Assembly (NCBI RefSeq): GCF_022171985.1
Contig: NZ_JAJVHF010000002.1
Coordinates: forward strand, 186,001 to 250,000
DNA: 64,000 bases
Reading direction: 5' to 3'
Source: Huaxiibacter chinensis
GTDB taxonomy: Bacteria > Pseudomonadota > Gammaproteobacteria > Enterobacterales > Enterobacteriaceae
Position numbers and translations under genes: made by a program. Position 1 is the stretch's first letter, and every line of letters starts with the position of its first letter. The notes beneath the pieces were generated by a model. It was not told where the DNA came from, ran no database searches, and saw nothing but the letters and a program-made list of their open reading frames with translations. This document shows, piece after piece, positions 30,014 to 38,432 of the stretch.

Positions 30014-30697
30014 ATGGAAAAAATAACGCCTGAATATACCTCCGTTGACTTATCTCGCTGGGCAAGGAAAGAGCATTTTGAAGTATTTCAGTCCTTTGCT
30101 CAGTCGACAATTAATCAAACGGTGGAAATAGATATTACCGCATTGCTAAATCATATAAAAAAGGTCGGCTGGAAATTTTACCCTACCATGATTTTTCTGC
30201 TGTCTGAAATTGTTAACCGCCATTCAGAATTTCGCATGGCGATGAAGAACGATGAGCTGATTATATGGAATGAAGCGCATCCCAGCTATACCATTTTCCA
30301 TAATGAAACGGAGACGTTTTCATCATTATGGAGTCACTATGACGGCAATATTCATCACTTTCAGCACGTTTATTCAGAAGACGTTGCGCGCTATGGTCAT
30401 AACCTTTCTTACTGGCCAAAGGAAGAGTCCCGTGAAAATGTGTTTTTCGTATCGTCTATTCCCTGGGTGACATTTACCAGTTTTAATATCAATGTCGCGA
30501 ATATGCAGAACTTTTTTGCCCCCATGTTCACCTTCGGGAAATACTTTCAACGCGATGAAAAAACGCTATTGCCTCTCGCCATTCAGATACATCATTCCGT
30601 GTGCGATGGTTTCCATGTGGCCAGGCTGTTTAACGAGTTGCAAGAGAGCTGTAATGCCTTAGAGAAATATGCAGATTCCGATGCAGGAGCAGAATAG
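30014..30697 (+). CDS. Type A chloramphenicol O-acetyltransferase
   Basis: 227 residues from ATG 30014 (GAAAGG seven bases upstream; frame opens at a GTG at 29987). It transfers acetyl from acetyl-CoA to chloramphenicol in the cytoplasm as a trimer. The whole chain tracks CatA1: [56 protein letters not shown], and the catalytic [13 protein letters not shown] with active His and structural Asp. It is diverged rather than identical to CatA1, so it is probably a chromosomal variant. No integrase, IS or resistance gene sits beside it; flanks are AT-rich. Confidence 0.88.
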   Translation: MEKITPEYTSVDLSRWARKEHFEVFQSFAQSTINQTVEIDITALLNHIKKVGWKFYPTMIFLLSEIVNRHSEFRMAMKNDELIIWNEAHPSYTIFHNETETFSSLWSHYDGNIHHFQHVYSEDVARYGHNLSYWPKEESRENVFFVSSIPWVTFTSFNINVANMQNFFAPMFTFGKYFQRDEKTLLPLAIQIHHSVCDGFHVARLFNELQESCNALEKYADSDAGAE

Positions 30698-30787
30698 CGC
30701 GTGAACAGGCGGCAAGGATCGCCGTTCTGTCTGCCATGCGCGGGGCGCAATAGCCTGAAGTCCCTCATCCGTTCAAGAAATAAGCGT

Positions 30788-30820
30788 AAAAAAAGAGCCC
30801 ATATCGTCTATGGACTCTTT
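30788..30820 (-). terminator. Terminator for ppa
   Basis: On the minus strand AGAGTCCATA pairs (with one G-U) with TATGGGCTCT and a seven-U run follows (the A-run at 30788-30794). It lies about 55 bp beyond the ppa stop. Confidence 0.75.
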
Positions 30821-30872
30821 CTCTGAAGCCTGCGTGAAGTGCCCGACCTTTTGGGTCCGTGCACGCTAAGGC

Positions 30873-31403
30873 TTATTTCTTCGCAGCACGCTCGAAGGAC
30901 GCAACGATTTCCGCTTTAGCGGCTTCAGCGTTGTCCCAACCGTCGACTTTCACCCATTTGCCTTTTTCGAGATCTTTGTAATGCTCGAAGAAGTGCGTGA
31001 TCTGTGCTTTCAGCAGTTCTGGCAGATCGTTCACATCTTTAATGTGATCGTACTCTTTGCTCAGTTTGGTGTGCGGAACGGCAACCAGTTTCGCATCTTC
31101 ACCCGCTTCGTCGGTCATTTTCAGTACGCCAACAGGACGGCAGCGAACCACGGAGCCTGGCGCCAGTGGGTATGGCGTTGGGACCAGCACGTCTACCGGA
31201 TCACCATCCAGAGACAGGGTGTGGTTGATGTAGCCGTAGTTGCACGGATAGAACATCGCGGTGGACATGAAACGGTCAACGAACAGCGCACCGGTGTCTT
31301 TGTCGATTTCGTATTTGATAGGATCTGCGTTGGCCGGGATTTCGATAACAACGTAGATGTCTTCCGGCAGTTCTTTACCCGCAGGGACGTTGAGTAAGCT
31401 CAT
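30873..31403 (-). CDS. ppa: Inorganic pyrophosphatase
   Basis: 176 residues from ATG 31403, preceded by AAGGACAC; the open frame continues upstream to 31484 but the shorter form matches E. coli. It hydrolyses pyrophosphate to phosphate in the cytoplasm as an Mg-dependent hexamer. The metal-binding signature DGDPVDVLV (about residues 66-74) is exact, with supporting residues in [12 protein letters not shown] and YGYINHT. Essential housekeeping gene, divergent from ytfQ. Confidence 0.98.
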   Translation of the reverse strand: MSLLNVPAGKELPEDIYVVIEIPANADPIKYEIDKDTGALFVDRFMSTAMFYPCNYGYINHTLSLDGDPVDVLVPTPYPLAPGSVVRCRPVGVLKMTDEAGEDAKLVAVPHTKLSKEYDHIKDVNDLPELLKAQITHFFEHYKDLEKGKWVKVDGWDNAEAAKAEIVASFERAAKK

Positions 31404-31567
31404 GTCTGTGTCCTTTAAAATGTATGGTAAACAAGTGGCGAGTATTATAGCCAACTCACGCCGAATGTCTTCGCCTGTTTTCACCTCCGTCCTCAGTCAA
31501 ACGTCATTTTCAGACCCTTTCCATGACAGGAATGTCCATAAAGTCAGCCGCATTTTAAATGATGAAA

Positions 31568-31581
31568 TGAAAGCGATTACA
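31568..31581. promoter_or_regulatory. Candidate GalR/LacI-type operator upstream of ytfQ
   Basis: TGAAAGCGATTACA resembles the GalR/GalS half-symmetric site (TGTAAACGNTTNCA-type) with the central CG. It lies about 130 bp before the start of the galactofuranose transporter operon. Assignment to a specific regulator is inference. Confidence 0.4.
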
Positions 31582-31620
31582 AACTTGTGATTAACGTTTC
31601 ATTCACTTTTCTGAAGTGTG

Positions 31621-31641
31621 ATGTAACGCAATTCGTTACAT
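31621..31641. promoter_or_regulatory. Perfect inverted repeat in the ytfQ promoter region
   Basis: ATGTAACG (31621-31628), five bases, CGTTACAT (31634-31641), about 70 bp upstream of ytfQ. The symmetry is that of a dimeric regulator's operator; the regulator is not identified. Confidence 0.45.
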
Positions 31642-31712
31642 ATTGCATTAGCTATAGTTTCCCCGCAGAACATCTTTTAACCAACAATAACCTGGGCTAC
31701 GAGGACATCATT

Positions 31713-32669
31713 ATGTGGAAGCGCTTACTTCTCGTCACAGCAGTTTCGGCAGCCATGTCGTCTATGGCAATGGCCGCACCGTTAACCGTCGGATTTTCGC
31801 AGGTCGGCTCTGAGTCTGGCTGGCGCGCAGCAGAAACCAGCGTCGCGAAGAGCGAGGCAGAAAAACGCGGCATTACGTTAAAAATCGCCGATGGCCAGCA
31901 AAAACAGGAAAACCAGATTAAAGCTGTACGTTCGTTTATCGCTCAGGGGGTAGACGCTATCTTCATCGCACCGGTCGTCGCGACAGGTTGGGAACCGGTT
32001 CTGAAAGAAGCCAAAGATGCAGAAATTCCTGTCTTCTTGCTCGATCGTTCCATCGATGTAAAAGACAAATCTCTCTATATGACCACCGTCACCGCGAACA
32101 ACGTTCTGGAAGGTCAAATGATCGGCGACTGGCTGATTAAACAGGTCGACGGCAAGCCGTGCAACGTGGTTGAGCTACAAGGCACCGTCGGGGCGAGCGT
32201 CGCGATTGACCGTAAGAAAGGCTTCGCCGACGCCATTGCGAAAGCGCCTAACATCAAAATCATCCGCTCTCAGTCCGGCGACTTTACCCGTAGTAAAGGG
32301 AAAGAGGTTATGGAGAGCTTTATCAAGGCTGAAAACAACGGCAAAAACATCTGCATGGTTTATGCCCATAACGATGACATGGTGATCGGCGCAATCCAGG
32401 CCATCAAAGAGGCGGGCCTGAAACCGGGCAAAGATATTCTTACCGGCTCCATCGACGGTGTACCTGACATCTTTAAAGCGATGATTGACGGCGATGCTAA
32501 CGCCAGCGTCGAGTTGACCCCAAACATGGCAGGCCCGGCATTCGATGCGCTGGAGAAATTCAAGAAAGACGGCACCAAACCAGAACAGGTGACCATCACT
32601 AAATCAACGCTTTACCTGCCGGATACGGCGAAAGAAGAGTTAGAGAAGAAGAAAAATATGGGCTACTAA
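31713..32669 (+). CDS. ytfQ: Galactofuranose ABC transporter, periplasmic binding protein YtfQ
   Basis: 318 residues, the E. coli length, from ATG 31713 with GAGG upstream. A signal peptide (ending SSMAMA) exports it to the periplasm. It is a Peripla_BP_4-type sugar-binding protein (ADGQQKQENQIKAVRSFIAQGVDAIFIAP, then SIDGVPDIFKAM). The E. coli protein binds galactofuranose. It is first of ytfQ-ytfR-ytfT-yjfF, and a BIME-type repeat after it may keep its mRNA level above that of the membrane components. Confidence 0.95.
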   Translation: MWKRLLLVTAVSAAMSSMAMAAPLTVGFSQVGSESGWRAAETSVAKSEAEKRGITLKIADGQQKQENQIKAVRSFIAQGVDAIFIAPVVATGWEPVLKEAKDAEIPVFLLDRSIDVKDKSLYMTTVTANNVLEGQMIGDWLIKQVDGKPCNVVELQGTVGASVAIDRKKGFADAIAKAPNIKIIRSQSGDFTRSKGKEVMESFIKAENNGKNICMVYAHNDDMVIGAIQAIKEAGLKPGKDILTGSIDGVPDIFKAMIDGDANASVELTPNMAGPAFDALEKFKKDGTKPEQVTITKSTLYLPDTAKEELEKKKNMGY

Positions 32670-32681
32670 GCCTTAGACACG

Positions 32682-32750
32682 TGCCGGATGGCGCTGCGCT
32701 TGCCCGGCCTGCTTTGCACGCGCTGGCAGGCCGGATACGCGTAGCGCCAT
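32682..32750. repeat. BIME: two inverted REP units between ytfQ and ytfR
   Basis: A unit reading GCCGGATGGCGCTGCGCTTG (from 32683) and its inverted partner ending CGCGTAGCGCCAT (to 32750) form a long imperfect hairpin, with GGCCTG/CAGGCC in the inner stem. This is the typical REP/BIME arrangement inside an operon after a binding-protein gene, where it blocks 3' exonucleases as in malE-malF. Confidence 0.8.
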
Positions 32751-32772
32751 TTGACCGGATGCAGGGGGAATC

Positions 32773-34275
32773 ATGAGCGAAAAACAACACCAGGAAATCC
32801 TCCGCACAGAGGGCTTAAGCAAATTCTTTCCCGGCGTGAAAGCGCTGGATAACGTCGATTTCAGCCTGCGTCGCGGTGAGATCATGGCGTTACTCGGTGA
32901 AAACGGTGCCGGAAAATCTACGCTGATTAAGGCGCTGACCGGCGTCTATCACGCCGATCGCGGCACCATCTGGCTGGAAGGTCACGCCATATCGCCGAAA
33001 AACACCGCCCACGCCCAACAGCTGGGGATCGGGACCGTGTATCAGGAAGTGAACCTGCTGCCGAACATGTCGGTGGCAGACAATCTGTTTATTGGCCGCG
33101 AGCCGCGTCGGTTTGGTTTCCTGAGACGTAAAGAGATGGAAGCGCGGGCCACAGCGCTGATGGAATCTTACGGCTTTTCCCTCGACGTGCGCGAACCGCT
33201 AAACCGTTTTTCCGTGGCAATGCAGCAGATCGTTGCCATTTGCCGCGCTATCGATCTCTCGGCAAAAGTGCTGATTCTCGATGAACCTACCGCCAGCCTC
33301 GATACGCAGGAAGTGGAGATGCTGTTCACGCTGATGCGCCAGCTGCGCGATCAGGGGGTGAGCCTCATTTTCGTCACCCATTTCCTCGACCAGGTGTATG
33401 AAGTGAGCGATCGCATTACCGTCCTGCGAAACGGCACGTTTGTCGGCTGTCGCGAAACCCGCGAACTGCCGCAGATTGAGCTGGTGAAAATGATGCTGGG
33501 CCGCGAGCTGGACACCCACGCGTTGCAGCGTGCGGGCCGCACGTTGTTAAGCGATAAACCGGTAGCGGCGTTCCATGATTTTGGTAAGAAAGGGACCATT
33601 TCCCCGTTCACTCTGGAGGTCCGCCCCGGTGAAATCGTTGGGCTGGCGGGGCTGTTAGGCTCCGGGCGCACCGAGACGGCCGAGGTGATCTTTGGCATTA
33701 AACCGGCCGACAGCGGCACGGCGACGATCAAAGGCAAAGCGCATACGCTGCGATCGCCGCATCAGGCCTCCTGTCTGGGTATCGGCTTCTGTCCGGAAGA
33801 CCGCAAAACCGACGGCATCATTGCCGCCGCCTCCGTTCGGGAAAATATCATTCTGGCCCTACAGGCCCAGCGCGGCTGGCTGCGGCCTATTCCGCGTAAG
33901 GAGCAGAACGCCATTGCTGAACGTTTTATTCGCCAGCTTGGCATTCGTACCCCGAGTGCCGAACAGCCGATCGAGTTTCTCTCCGGTGGCAATCAGCAAA
34001 AAGTCCTGCTCTCCCGCTGGCTACTGACCAAACCGCAGTTCCTGATCCTCGATGAACCGACCCGGGGAATCGACGTGGGGGCACATGCGGAGATCATTCG
34101 GCTGATTGAAACGCTGTGCGCCGATGGCCTGGCGCTGCTGGTGATCTCGTCCGAGCTGGAGGAGCTTGTCGGTTACGCCGATCGGGTGATCATCATGCGC
34201 GATCGCAAGCAGGTAGCAGAGATCCCGCTGGATGCGCTTTCCGTTCCGGCGATCATGAATGCTATTGCGGCATAA
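32773..34275 (+). CDS. ytfR: Galactofuranose ABC transporter, ATPase YtfR
   Basis: 500 residues containing two ABC domains, as in sugar importers of the CUT2 class. First cassette: Walker A GENGAGKST, Walker B LILDEPTASLD. Second: a degenerate Walker A (GLLGSGRTE), signature LSGGNQQK and Walker B LILDEPTRGID. It powers YtfT/YjfF from the cytoplasmic face. The start ATG 32773 follows AGGGGG. The stop is 13 bp before ytfT. Confidence 0.95.
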   Translation: MSEKQHQEILRTEGLSKFFPGVKALDNVDFSLRRGEIMALLGENGAGKSTLIKALTGVYHADRGTIWLEGHAISPKNTAHAQQLGIGTVYQEVNLLPNMSVADNLFIGREPRRFGFLRRKEMEARATALMESYGFSLDVREPLNRFSVAMQQIVAICRAIDLSAKVLILDEPTASLDTQEVEMLFTLMRQLRDQGVSLIFVTHFLDQVYEVSDRITVLRNGTFVGCRETRELPQIELVKMMLGRELDTHALQRAGRTLLSDKPVAAFHDFGKKGTISPFTLEVRPGEIVGLAGLLGSGRTETAEVIFGIKPADSGTATIKGKAHTLRSPHQASCLGIGFCPEDRKTDGIIAAASVRENIILALQAQRGWLRPIPRKEQNAIAERFIRQLGIRTPSAEQPIEFLSGGNQQKVLLSRWLLTKPQFLILDEPTRGIDVGAHAEIIRLIETLCADGLALLVISSELEELVGYADRVIIMRDRKQVAEIPLDALSVPAIMNAIAA

Positions 34276-34288
34276 GGAGTTAATCGTG

Positions 34289-35311
34289 ATGTCCCGTTCT
34301 CTTCCCCAGACCGCAGAGTCAAAACGGCGCTTTCGCTGGCCGACCGGCACGCCGCAAATCGTGGCGCTGCTGCTGGTGCTGCTGGTCGACAGTCTGGTTG
34401 CACCGCATTTTCTGCAGATCGTTTTACAGGATGGCCGTCTGTTTGGCAGCCCCATTGATATTCTCAACCGTGCTGCGCCTGTTGCGCTGCTCGCGATAGG
34501 GATGACGCTGGTCATCGCCACGGGGGGAATTGATCTCTCTGTCGGCGCCATTATGGCGATCGCCGGAGCGACCGCCGCCTCAATGACGGTGGCCGGACAC
34601 AGCCTGCCGGTGGTTCTGCTTGCCGCTCTCGGCACGGGCGTGCTGGCCGGTTTATGGAACGGCATACTGGTCGCTATTCTGAAAATCCAGCCCTTTGTTG
34701 CCACCCTGATTCTGATGGTGGCAGGGCGTGGTGTGGCGCAGTTGATCACCTCCGGGCAGATTGTCACGTTTGATTCGCCCGCCCTTGCGTGGATTGGCAG
34801 CGGAAAGCTCTTGCTGTTCCCCACGCCGGTGATGATTGCGCTGGTGACGCTGATTGTATTCTGGTTGTTCACCCGTAAAACCGCGCTCGGGATGTTTATT
34901 GAAGCCGTGGGGATTAACATCCGTGCGGCAAAAAATGCCGGGGTTAATACGCGTCTGGTGGTGATGCTGGCCTACGTTCTGAGCGGCGTATGCGCGGCTA
35001 TCGCCGGAATCATCGTGGCAGCCGATATTCGCGGTGCAGATGCTAACAATGCCGGCCTGTGGCTGGAGCTGGATGCCATTCTGGCGGTGGTTATCGGCGG
35101 CGGCTCACTGATGGGGGGCCGCTTTAATCTGGTGCTTTCCGTTCTGGGGGCGCTGATTATTCAGGGTATGAATACCGGCATTCTGCTCTCTGGCTTCCAG
35201 CCCGAGCTTAACCAGGTGGTGAAAGCCGTGGTTGTTCTGTGCGTGCTGATTGTTCAGTCGTCGCGCTTTATCAGCATCATCAAGGGGATTCGCGGCCATG
35301 ATAAAACGTAA
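34289..35311 (+). CDS. ytfT: Galactofuranose ABC transporter, permease YtfT
   Basis: 340 residues with about eight to ten membrane segments; BPD_transp_2 family motif ATGGIDLSVGAIMAI and the EAVGINIRAAKNAG loop that contacts the ATPase. Two adjacent starts are possible: GTG 34289, six bases from AAGGAG, and ATG 34292, nine bases from it. I prefer GTG on spacing. It forms the channel together with YjfF. The 3' end overlaps yjfF by 14 bp, so the two are coupled. Confidence 0.93.
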   Translation: MSRSLPQTAESKRRFRWPTGTPQIVALLLVLLVDSLVAPHFLQIVLQDGRLFGSPIDILNRAAPVALLAIGMTLVIATGGIDLSVGAIMAIAGATAASMTVAGHSLPVVLLAALGTGVLAGLWNGILVAILKIQPFVATLILMVAGRGVAQLITSGQIVTFDSPALAWIGSGKLLLFPTPVMIALVTLIVFWLFTRKTALGMFIEAVGINIRAAKNAGVNTRLVVMLAYVLSGVCAAIAGIIVAADIRGADANNAGLWLELDAILAVVIGGGSLMGGRFNLVLSVLGALIIQGMNTGILLSGFQPELNQVVKAVVVLCVLIVQSSRFISIIKGIRGHDKT

Positions 35312-36299
35312 TTTGCCGTTAATGATCACCCTCGGCGTGTTTGTGCTGGGGTATCTCTACTGCCTGACGCAATTCCCCGGTTTCGCTTCCACGCGGGTGA
35401 TTTGTAATATTCTGACCGATAACGCCTTCCTCGGGATTATCGCCGTGGGCATGACGTTCGTGATCCTCTCTGGCGGGATCGATCTCTCCGTGGGGTCGGT
35501 GATCGCCTTTACCGGCGTTTTTCTGGCAAAAGCCATTGGCTTCTGGGGGATTTCCCCGCTGCTGGCTTTTCCGCTGGTGCTGGTGATGGGCTGCGCGTTT
35601 GGCGCGTTTATGGGGCTGTTGATCGACGCGCTGAAGATTCCCGCCTTCATTATCACCCTGGCGGGGATGTTCTTCCTGCGCGGCGTCAGCTATCTGCTCT
35701 CCGAAGAGTCGATCCCCATTAACCATCCGGTGTATGAAACCCTCTCCAGCCTCGCCTGGAAAATCCCCGGCGGTGGCCGTTTGAGCGCCATGGGGCTGCT
35801 GATGCTGGGCGTGGTGGTGATTGGGATCTTCCTTGCGCATCGTACCCGCTTCGGCAATCAGGTGTATGCCATCGGCGGCAGCGCGACCTCCGCTAATCTG
35901 ATGGGCATTTCGACCCGCAGCACGACTATCCGTATCTACATGCTCTCGACGGGGCTGGCGACGCTGGCCGGGATCGTCTTTTCGATCTACACCCAGGCGG
36001 GCTATGCCCTGGCAGGCGTGGGGGTTGAACTGGATGCGATTGCTTCTGTGGTGATCGGCGGGACGTTACTGAGTGGTGGCGTCGGCACGGTGCTGGGCAC
36101 CTTGTTCGGCGTGGCGATTCAGGGACTGATTCAGACCTACATCAACTTCGATGGCACCCTCAGTTCATGGTGGACAAAAATCGCGATCGGCATTCTGCTG
36201 TTTATTTTTATCGCGTTGCAGCGAGGGCTGACGGTGCTCTGGGAAAATCGCCAGAGCTCACCGGTTACCCGCGTGAACACATCGGTAACAGAGCGATAA
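35298..36299 (+). CDS. yjfF: Galactofuranose ABC transporter, permease YjfF
   Basis: 333 residues, starting at ATG 35298 inside the end of ytfT. It is the second BPD_transp_2 permease, with SGGIDLSVGSVIAF and YAIGGSATSANLMGI. It pairs with YtfT as a heterodimeric channel in the inner membrane. It ends the ytfQRT-yjfF operon; no intrinsic terminator is visible before the next gene, 92 bp on, so read-through into the chemoreceptor gene is possible. Confidence 0.93.
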   Translation: MIKRNLPLMITLGVFVLGYLYCLTQFPGFASTRVICNILTDNAFLGIIAVGMTFVILSGGIDLSVGSVIAFTGVFLAKAIGFWGISPLLAFPLVLVMGCAFGAFMGLLIDALKIPAFIITLAGMFFLRGVSYLLSEESIPINHPVYETLSSLAWKIPGGGRLSAMGLLMLGVVVIGIFLAHRTRFGNQVYAIGGSATSANLMGISTRSTTIRIYMLSTGLATLAGIVFSIYTQAGYALAGVGVELDAIASVVIGGTLLSGGVGTVLGTLFGVAIQGLIQTYINFDGTLSSWWTKIAIGILLFIFIALQRGLTVLWENRQSSPVTRVNTSVTER

Positions 36300-36321
36300 C
36301 ACGCTGAATTTGCTTAAAGTC

Positions 36322-36348
36322 TAAACATTTTCCGGTAGCGGCCGATAC
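36322..36348 (+). promoter_or_regulatory. Sigma-28 (FliA) promoter for the second chemoreceptor
   Basis: TAAACATT, 11 bp, GCCGATAC: six of eight in the -35 and seven of eight in the -10 against TAAAGTTT-N11-GCCGATAA. Predicted start of transcription about 36355, some 37 bp before the coding start. Confidence 0.8.
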
Positions 36349-36382
36349 TCTTCTTTTCTGCCAAAAATATCTCGCTACCGGA
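36331..36382. repeat. Inverted repeat spanning the FliA promoter and the receptor's ribosome site
   Basis: TCCGGTAGCG (36331-36340) is exactly repeated in inverse as CGCTACCGGA (36373-36382), 32 bp apart. The downstream arm contains the only GGA near the chemoreceptor ATG. The upstream arm lies before the predicted sigma-28 start, so only read-through RNA from yjfF would form the hairpin. Confidence 0.65.
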
Positions 36383-36391
36383 AATAATATC

Positions 36392-37960
36392 ATGCTGAAA
36401 ACGCTATCGATTCGTACCGGCTTGCTTTCGTTACTGGCCGTTATGACCCTTCTGCTGCTGATTGTCAGCGGCATTGGCATTTATGCCCTCACACAGAGTT
36501 CTTCTTCACTGCAGCGTATTAATCATCTTCAGGGTGAGCAGATGATGCAGCTTAACACGGGCTATACGCTGATTTTGCGTGCCCGTAATGAAGCGGGTCA
36601 GGCCGTTCGACTGATGGAGATTGGCATGCTGGATGATGCCGCGAAATCCGTGCAGAACATCAATAAAGAGGTCGCCCTGGCGCAAAAAACGCTCAGGCAG
36701 GTGGTGGAGAGCGGCGTTGCGGACGAACAAGGCCAGCAGTTGCTGGATAACGTCGCAAAAAGTCTCGCCGCCTATAACGCGCAGGGGATCGTCCCGATGG
36801 TCGCTGCGCTGAATGAGCAAAGCGCCGATGCGTATTACGATCTGCTGGAAAATAAACTGATCCCAGTCGCGCGCCAGTTTGACAATGACATGCAGGCGTT
36901 CCAGGCGTGGAGCGAGGCGCGGGGCAAAACCGAAGTCAAAGCCGTTCAGTCGAGCAAAAAGCGCGTGATGATGTTGATCGTGATTGCGGCGCTACTGACT
37001 GCCGGAATCATCGTGCTGGCCTGGCTGGCGCTGCGTCATATGCTGCTGAAGCCGCTTTCCGCGTCTATTGCCCAGCTGGAGCACGTGGCCGCGGGGGATC
37101 TCACCCACAGCCTGAATGAACCGGCAAGCCAGGAGCTTAATCGCCTGAATGGGGCGATTGAGGCAATGCGTCAGTCGCTGATGGGATCGGTATTGCGCGT
37201 GCGCGATGCCAGCTCGCAGATTGATACCGGCAGCCGTGAACTCACCGCAGGTAACCTGCATCTCGCCCAGCGCACGGAGTCGACCGCAACCTCGCTTGAG
37301 CAGACGGCGGCGAGTATGGAAGAGATTACGGCCACCGTAAAACAAAACGCCGACAACGCCGAGCAGGCGCACCAGATGGCGAAAACGGTCTCTGATACGG
37401 CCGATCATGGCAGCGAAATGGTCTGCTACGTTATTGAGAAGATGCGCGATATCTCTGGCAGTTCGGCGCGTATCGCCGATATCCTGAGCGTGATTGACGG
37501 TATTGCCTTCCAGACTAATATCCTGGCGCTGAACGCCTCCGTTGAAGCGGCGCGCGCCGGTGAGCAGGGGCGTGGTTTTGCCGTCGTGGCAGGGGAAGTG
37601 CGTAACCTCGCCAGCCGCAGCGCCGACGCGGCGAAAGAGATCCGCACGCTCATCAGTGATTCCCAGACGCACGTCAACGAAGGCAGTGAGCTGGCGCAAC
37701 AGGCAGGTGAAACGATGGATGAGATCGCCTCTGAAGTGATGCGCATGACCCGCTTGATGCGAGAGATTGCGACGGCGTCCCAGGAGCAGAGCCGCGGAAT
37801 TGAGCAGGTGAATATTGCGGTCAATCAGATGGATGAAACGGCGCAACAAAACGCCGCCCTGGTACAGCAATCTTCTGCCGCGACGCGCTCGCTGGAAGAA
37901 CAGTCGCGTGAGCTTATTGACGCGATGGCTTCCTTTAAGCTCACCGCCCGCACGGCCTGA
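36392..37960 (+). CDS. Methyl-accepting chemotaxis protein, low-abundance type
   Basis: 522 residues. TM1 (about 10-32), a helical periplasmic four-helix-bundle sensor (about 35-190), TM2 (about 193-215), HAMP, and the signalling coiled coil with tip [20 protein letters not shown]. The C-terminus ends KLTARTA and lacks the NWETF docking pentapeptide, so adaptation would rely on neighbouring high-abundance receptors, as with Trg or Tap. The periplasmic domain is not close to any E. coli receptor I recall. It sits between yjfF and fbp, directly after the galactofuranose transporter, so that sugar or YtfQ is a possible stimulus. Confidence 0.88.
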   Translation: MLKTLSIRTGLLSLLAVMTLLLLIVSGIGIYALTQSSSSLQRINHLQGEQMMQLNTGYTLILRARNEAGQAVRLMEIGMLDDAAKSVQNINKEVALAQKTLRQVVESGVADEQGQQLLDNVAKSLAAYNAQGIVPMVAALNEQSADAYYDLLENKLIPVARQFDNDMQAFQAWSEARGKTEVKAVQSSKKRVMMLIVIAALLTAGIIVLAWLALRHMLLKPLSASIAQLEHVAAGDLTHSLNEPASQELNRLNGAIEAMRQSLMGSVLRVRDASSQIDTGSRELTAGNLHLAQRTESTATSLEQTAASMEEITATVKQNADNAEQAHQMAKTVSDTADHGSEMVCYVIEKMRDISGSSARIADILSVIDGIAFQTNILALNASVEAARAGEQGRGFAVVAGEVRNLASRSADAAKEIRTLISDSQTHVNEGSELAQQAGETMDEIASEVMRMTRLMREIATASQEQSRGIEQVNIAVNQMDETAQQNAALVQQSSAATRSLEEQSRELIDAMASFKLTARTA

Positions 37961-37967
37961 GTCCTTT

Positions 37968-37990
37968 TCCCGCCGTCGACGACGGCGGGA
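37968..37990. repeat. Perfect hairpin after the second chemoreceptor
   Basis: TCCCGCCGTC (37968-37977), GAC, GACGGCGGGA (37981-37990). The stem is very stable and lies between convergent genes, but no U-run follows on either strand. It probably protects or ends both messages. Confidence 0.6.
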
Positions 37991-37992
37991 GA

Positions 37993-38286
37993 CTAATTCC
38001 GGGCAGTATTCATTGAACCAATATTCTCATGAATATCCCCCATTAATTTCTCCAGGGAGTGGGTCAACGCTAAGGCTTTATCGGTTGGCTCCAGATATAA
38101 CCCTTTACGCACAAAGAGCGGTTCATTAAAAAGCTGATTAAAACGCTTTAATGCCAGGCTCACCGCAGGACGTGACATATCCAGACGTACTGAGGCTTTC
38201 GCCATGCTGCCGCAGCGGACAATCTCAATAAAGACGGGAATAAGATTGAGATCAATACCGGTACTGGCGCGTGAATAATTTTGCAT
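37993..38286 (-). CDS. LysR-type DNA-binding domain without effector domain
   Basis: 97 residues, about a third of a normal LysR protein. The N-terminus IDLNLIPVFIEIVRCGSMAKAS and the helix-turn-helix LDMSRPAVSLALKRFNQLFNEPLFVRKG look complete and resemble LeuO-type regulators. The protein then stops at TAG 37993-37995, next to the hairpin, with no trace of the 200-residue co-inducer domain downstream. It is either the remnant of a truncated gene or a true stand-alone DNA binder. AGGAGA lies about 11 bases before ATG 38286. Confidence 0.6.
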   Translation of the reverse strand: MQNYSRASTGIDLNLIPVFIEIVRCGSMAKASVRLDMSRPAVSLALKRFNQLFNEPLFVRKGLYLEPTDKALALTHSLEKLMGDIHENIGSMNTARN

Positions 38287-38393
38287 CGCCGTGATGTCTC
38301 CTGAATAAATAATCGACTGTTCAGGAATGATGCGGGAGAGAGGGGCGATATTAAAGGCGGATTTTTATATTCGTTTATACCGTAAAACATATA

Positions 38394-38421
38394 AATGAAA
38401 ACGGGGAGCAATGCTCCCCGT
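38394..38421 (-). terminator. Terminator for fbp
   Basis: ACGGGGAGC and GCTCCCCGT pair across AAT (38401-38421); on the minus strand the stem is followed by UUUUC. It lies 12 bp past the fbp stop. Confidence 0.85.
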
Positions 38422-38432
38422 GAATCGGCGTG

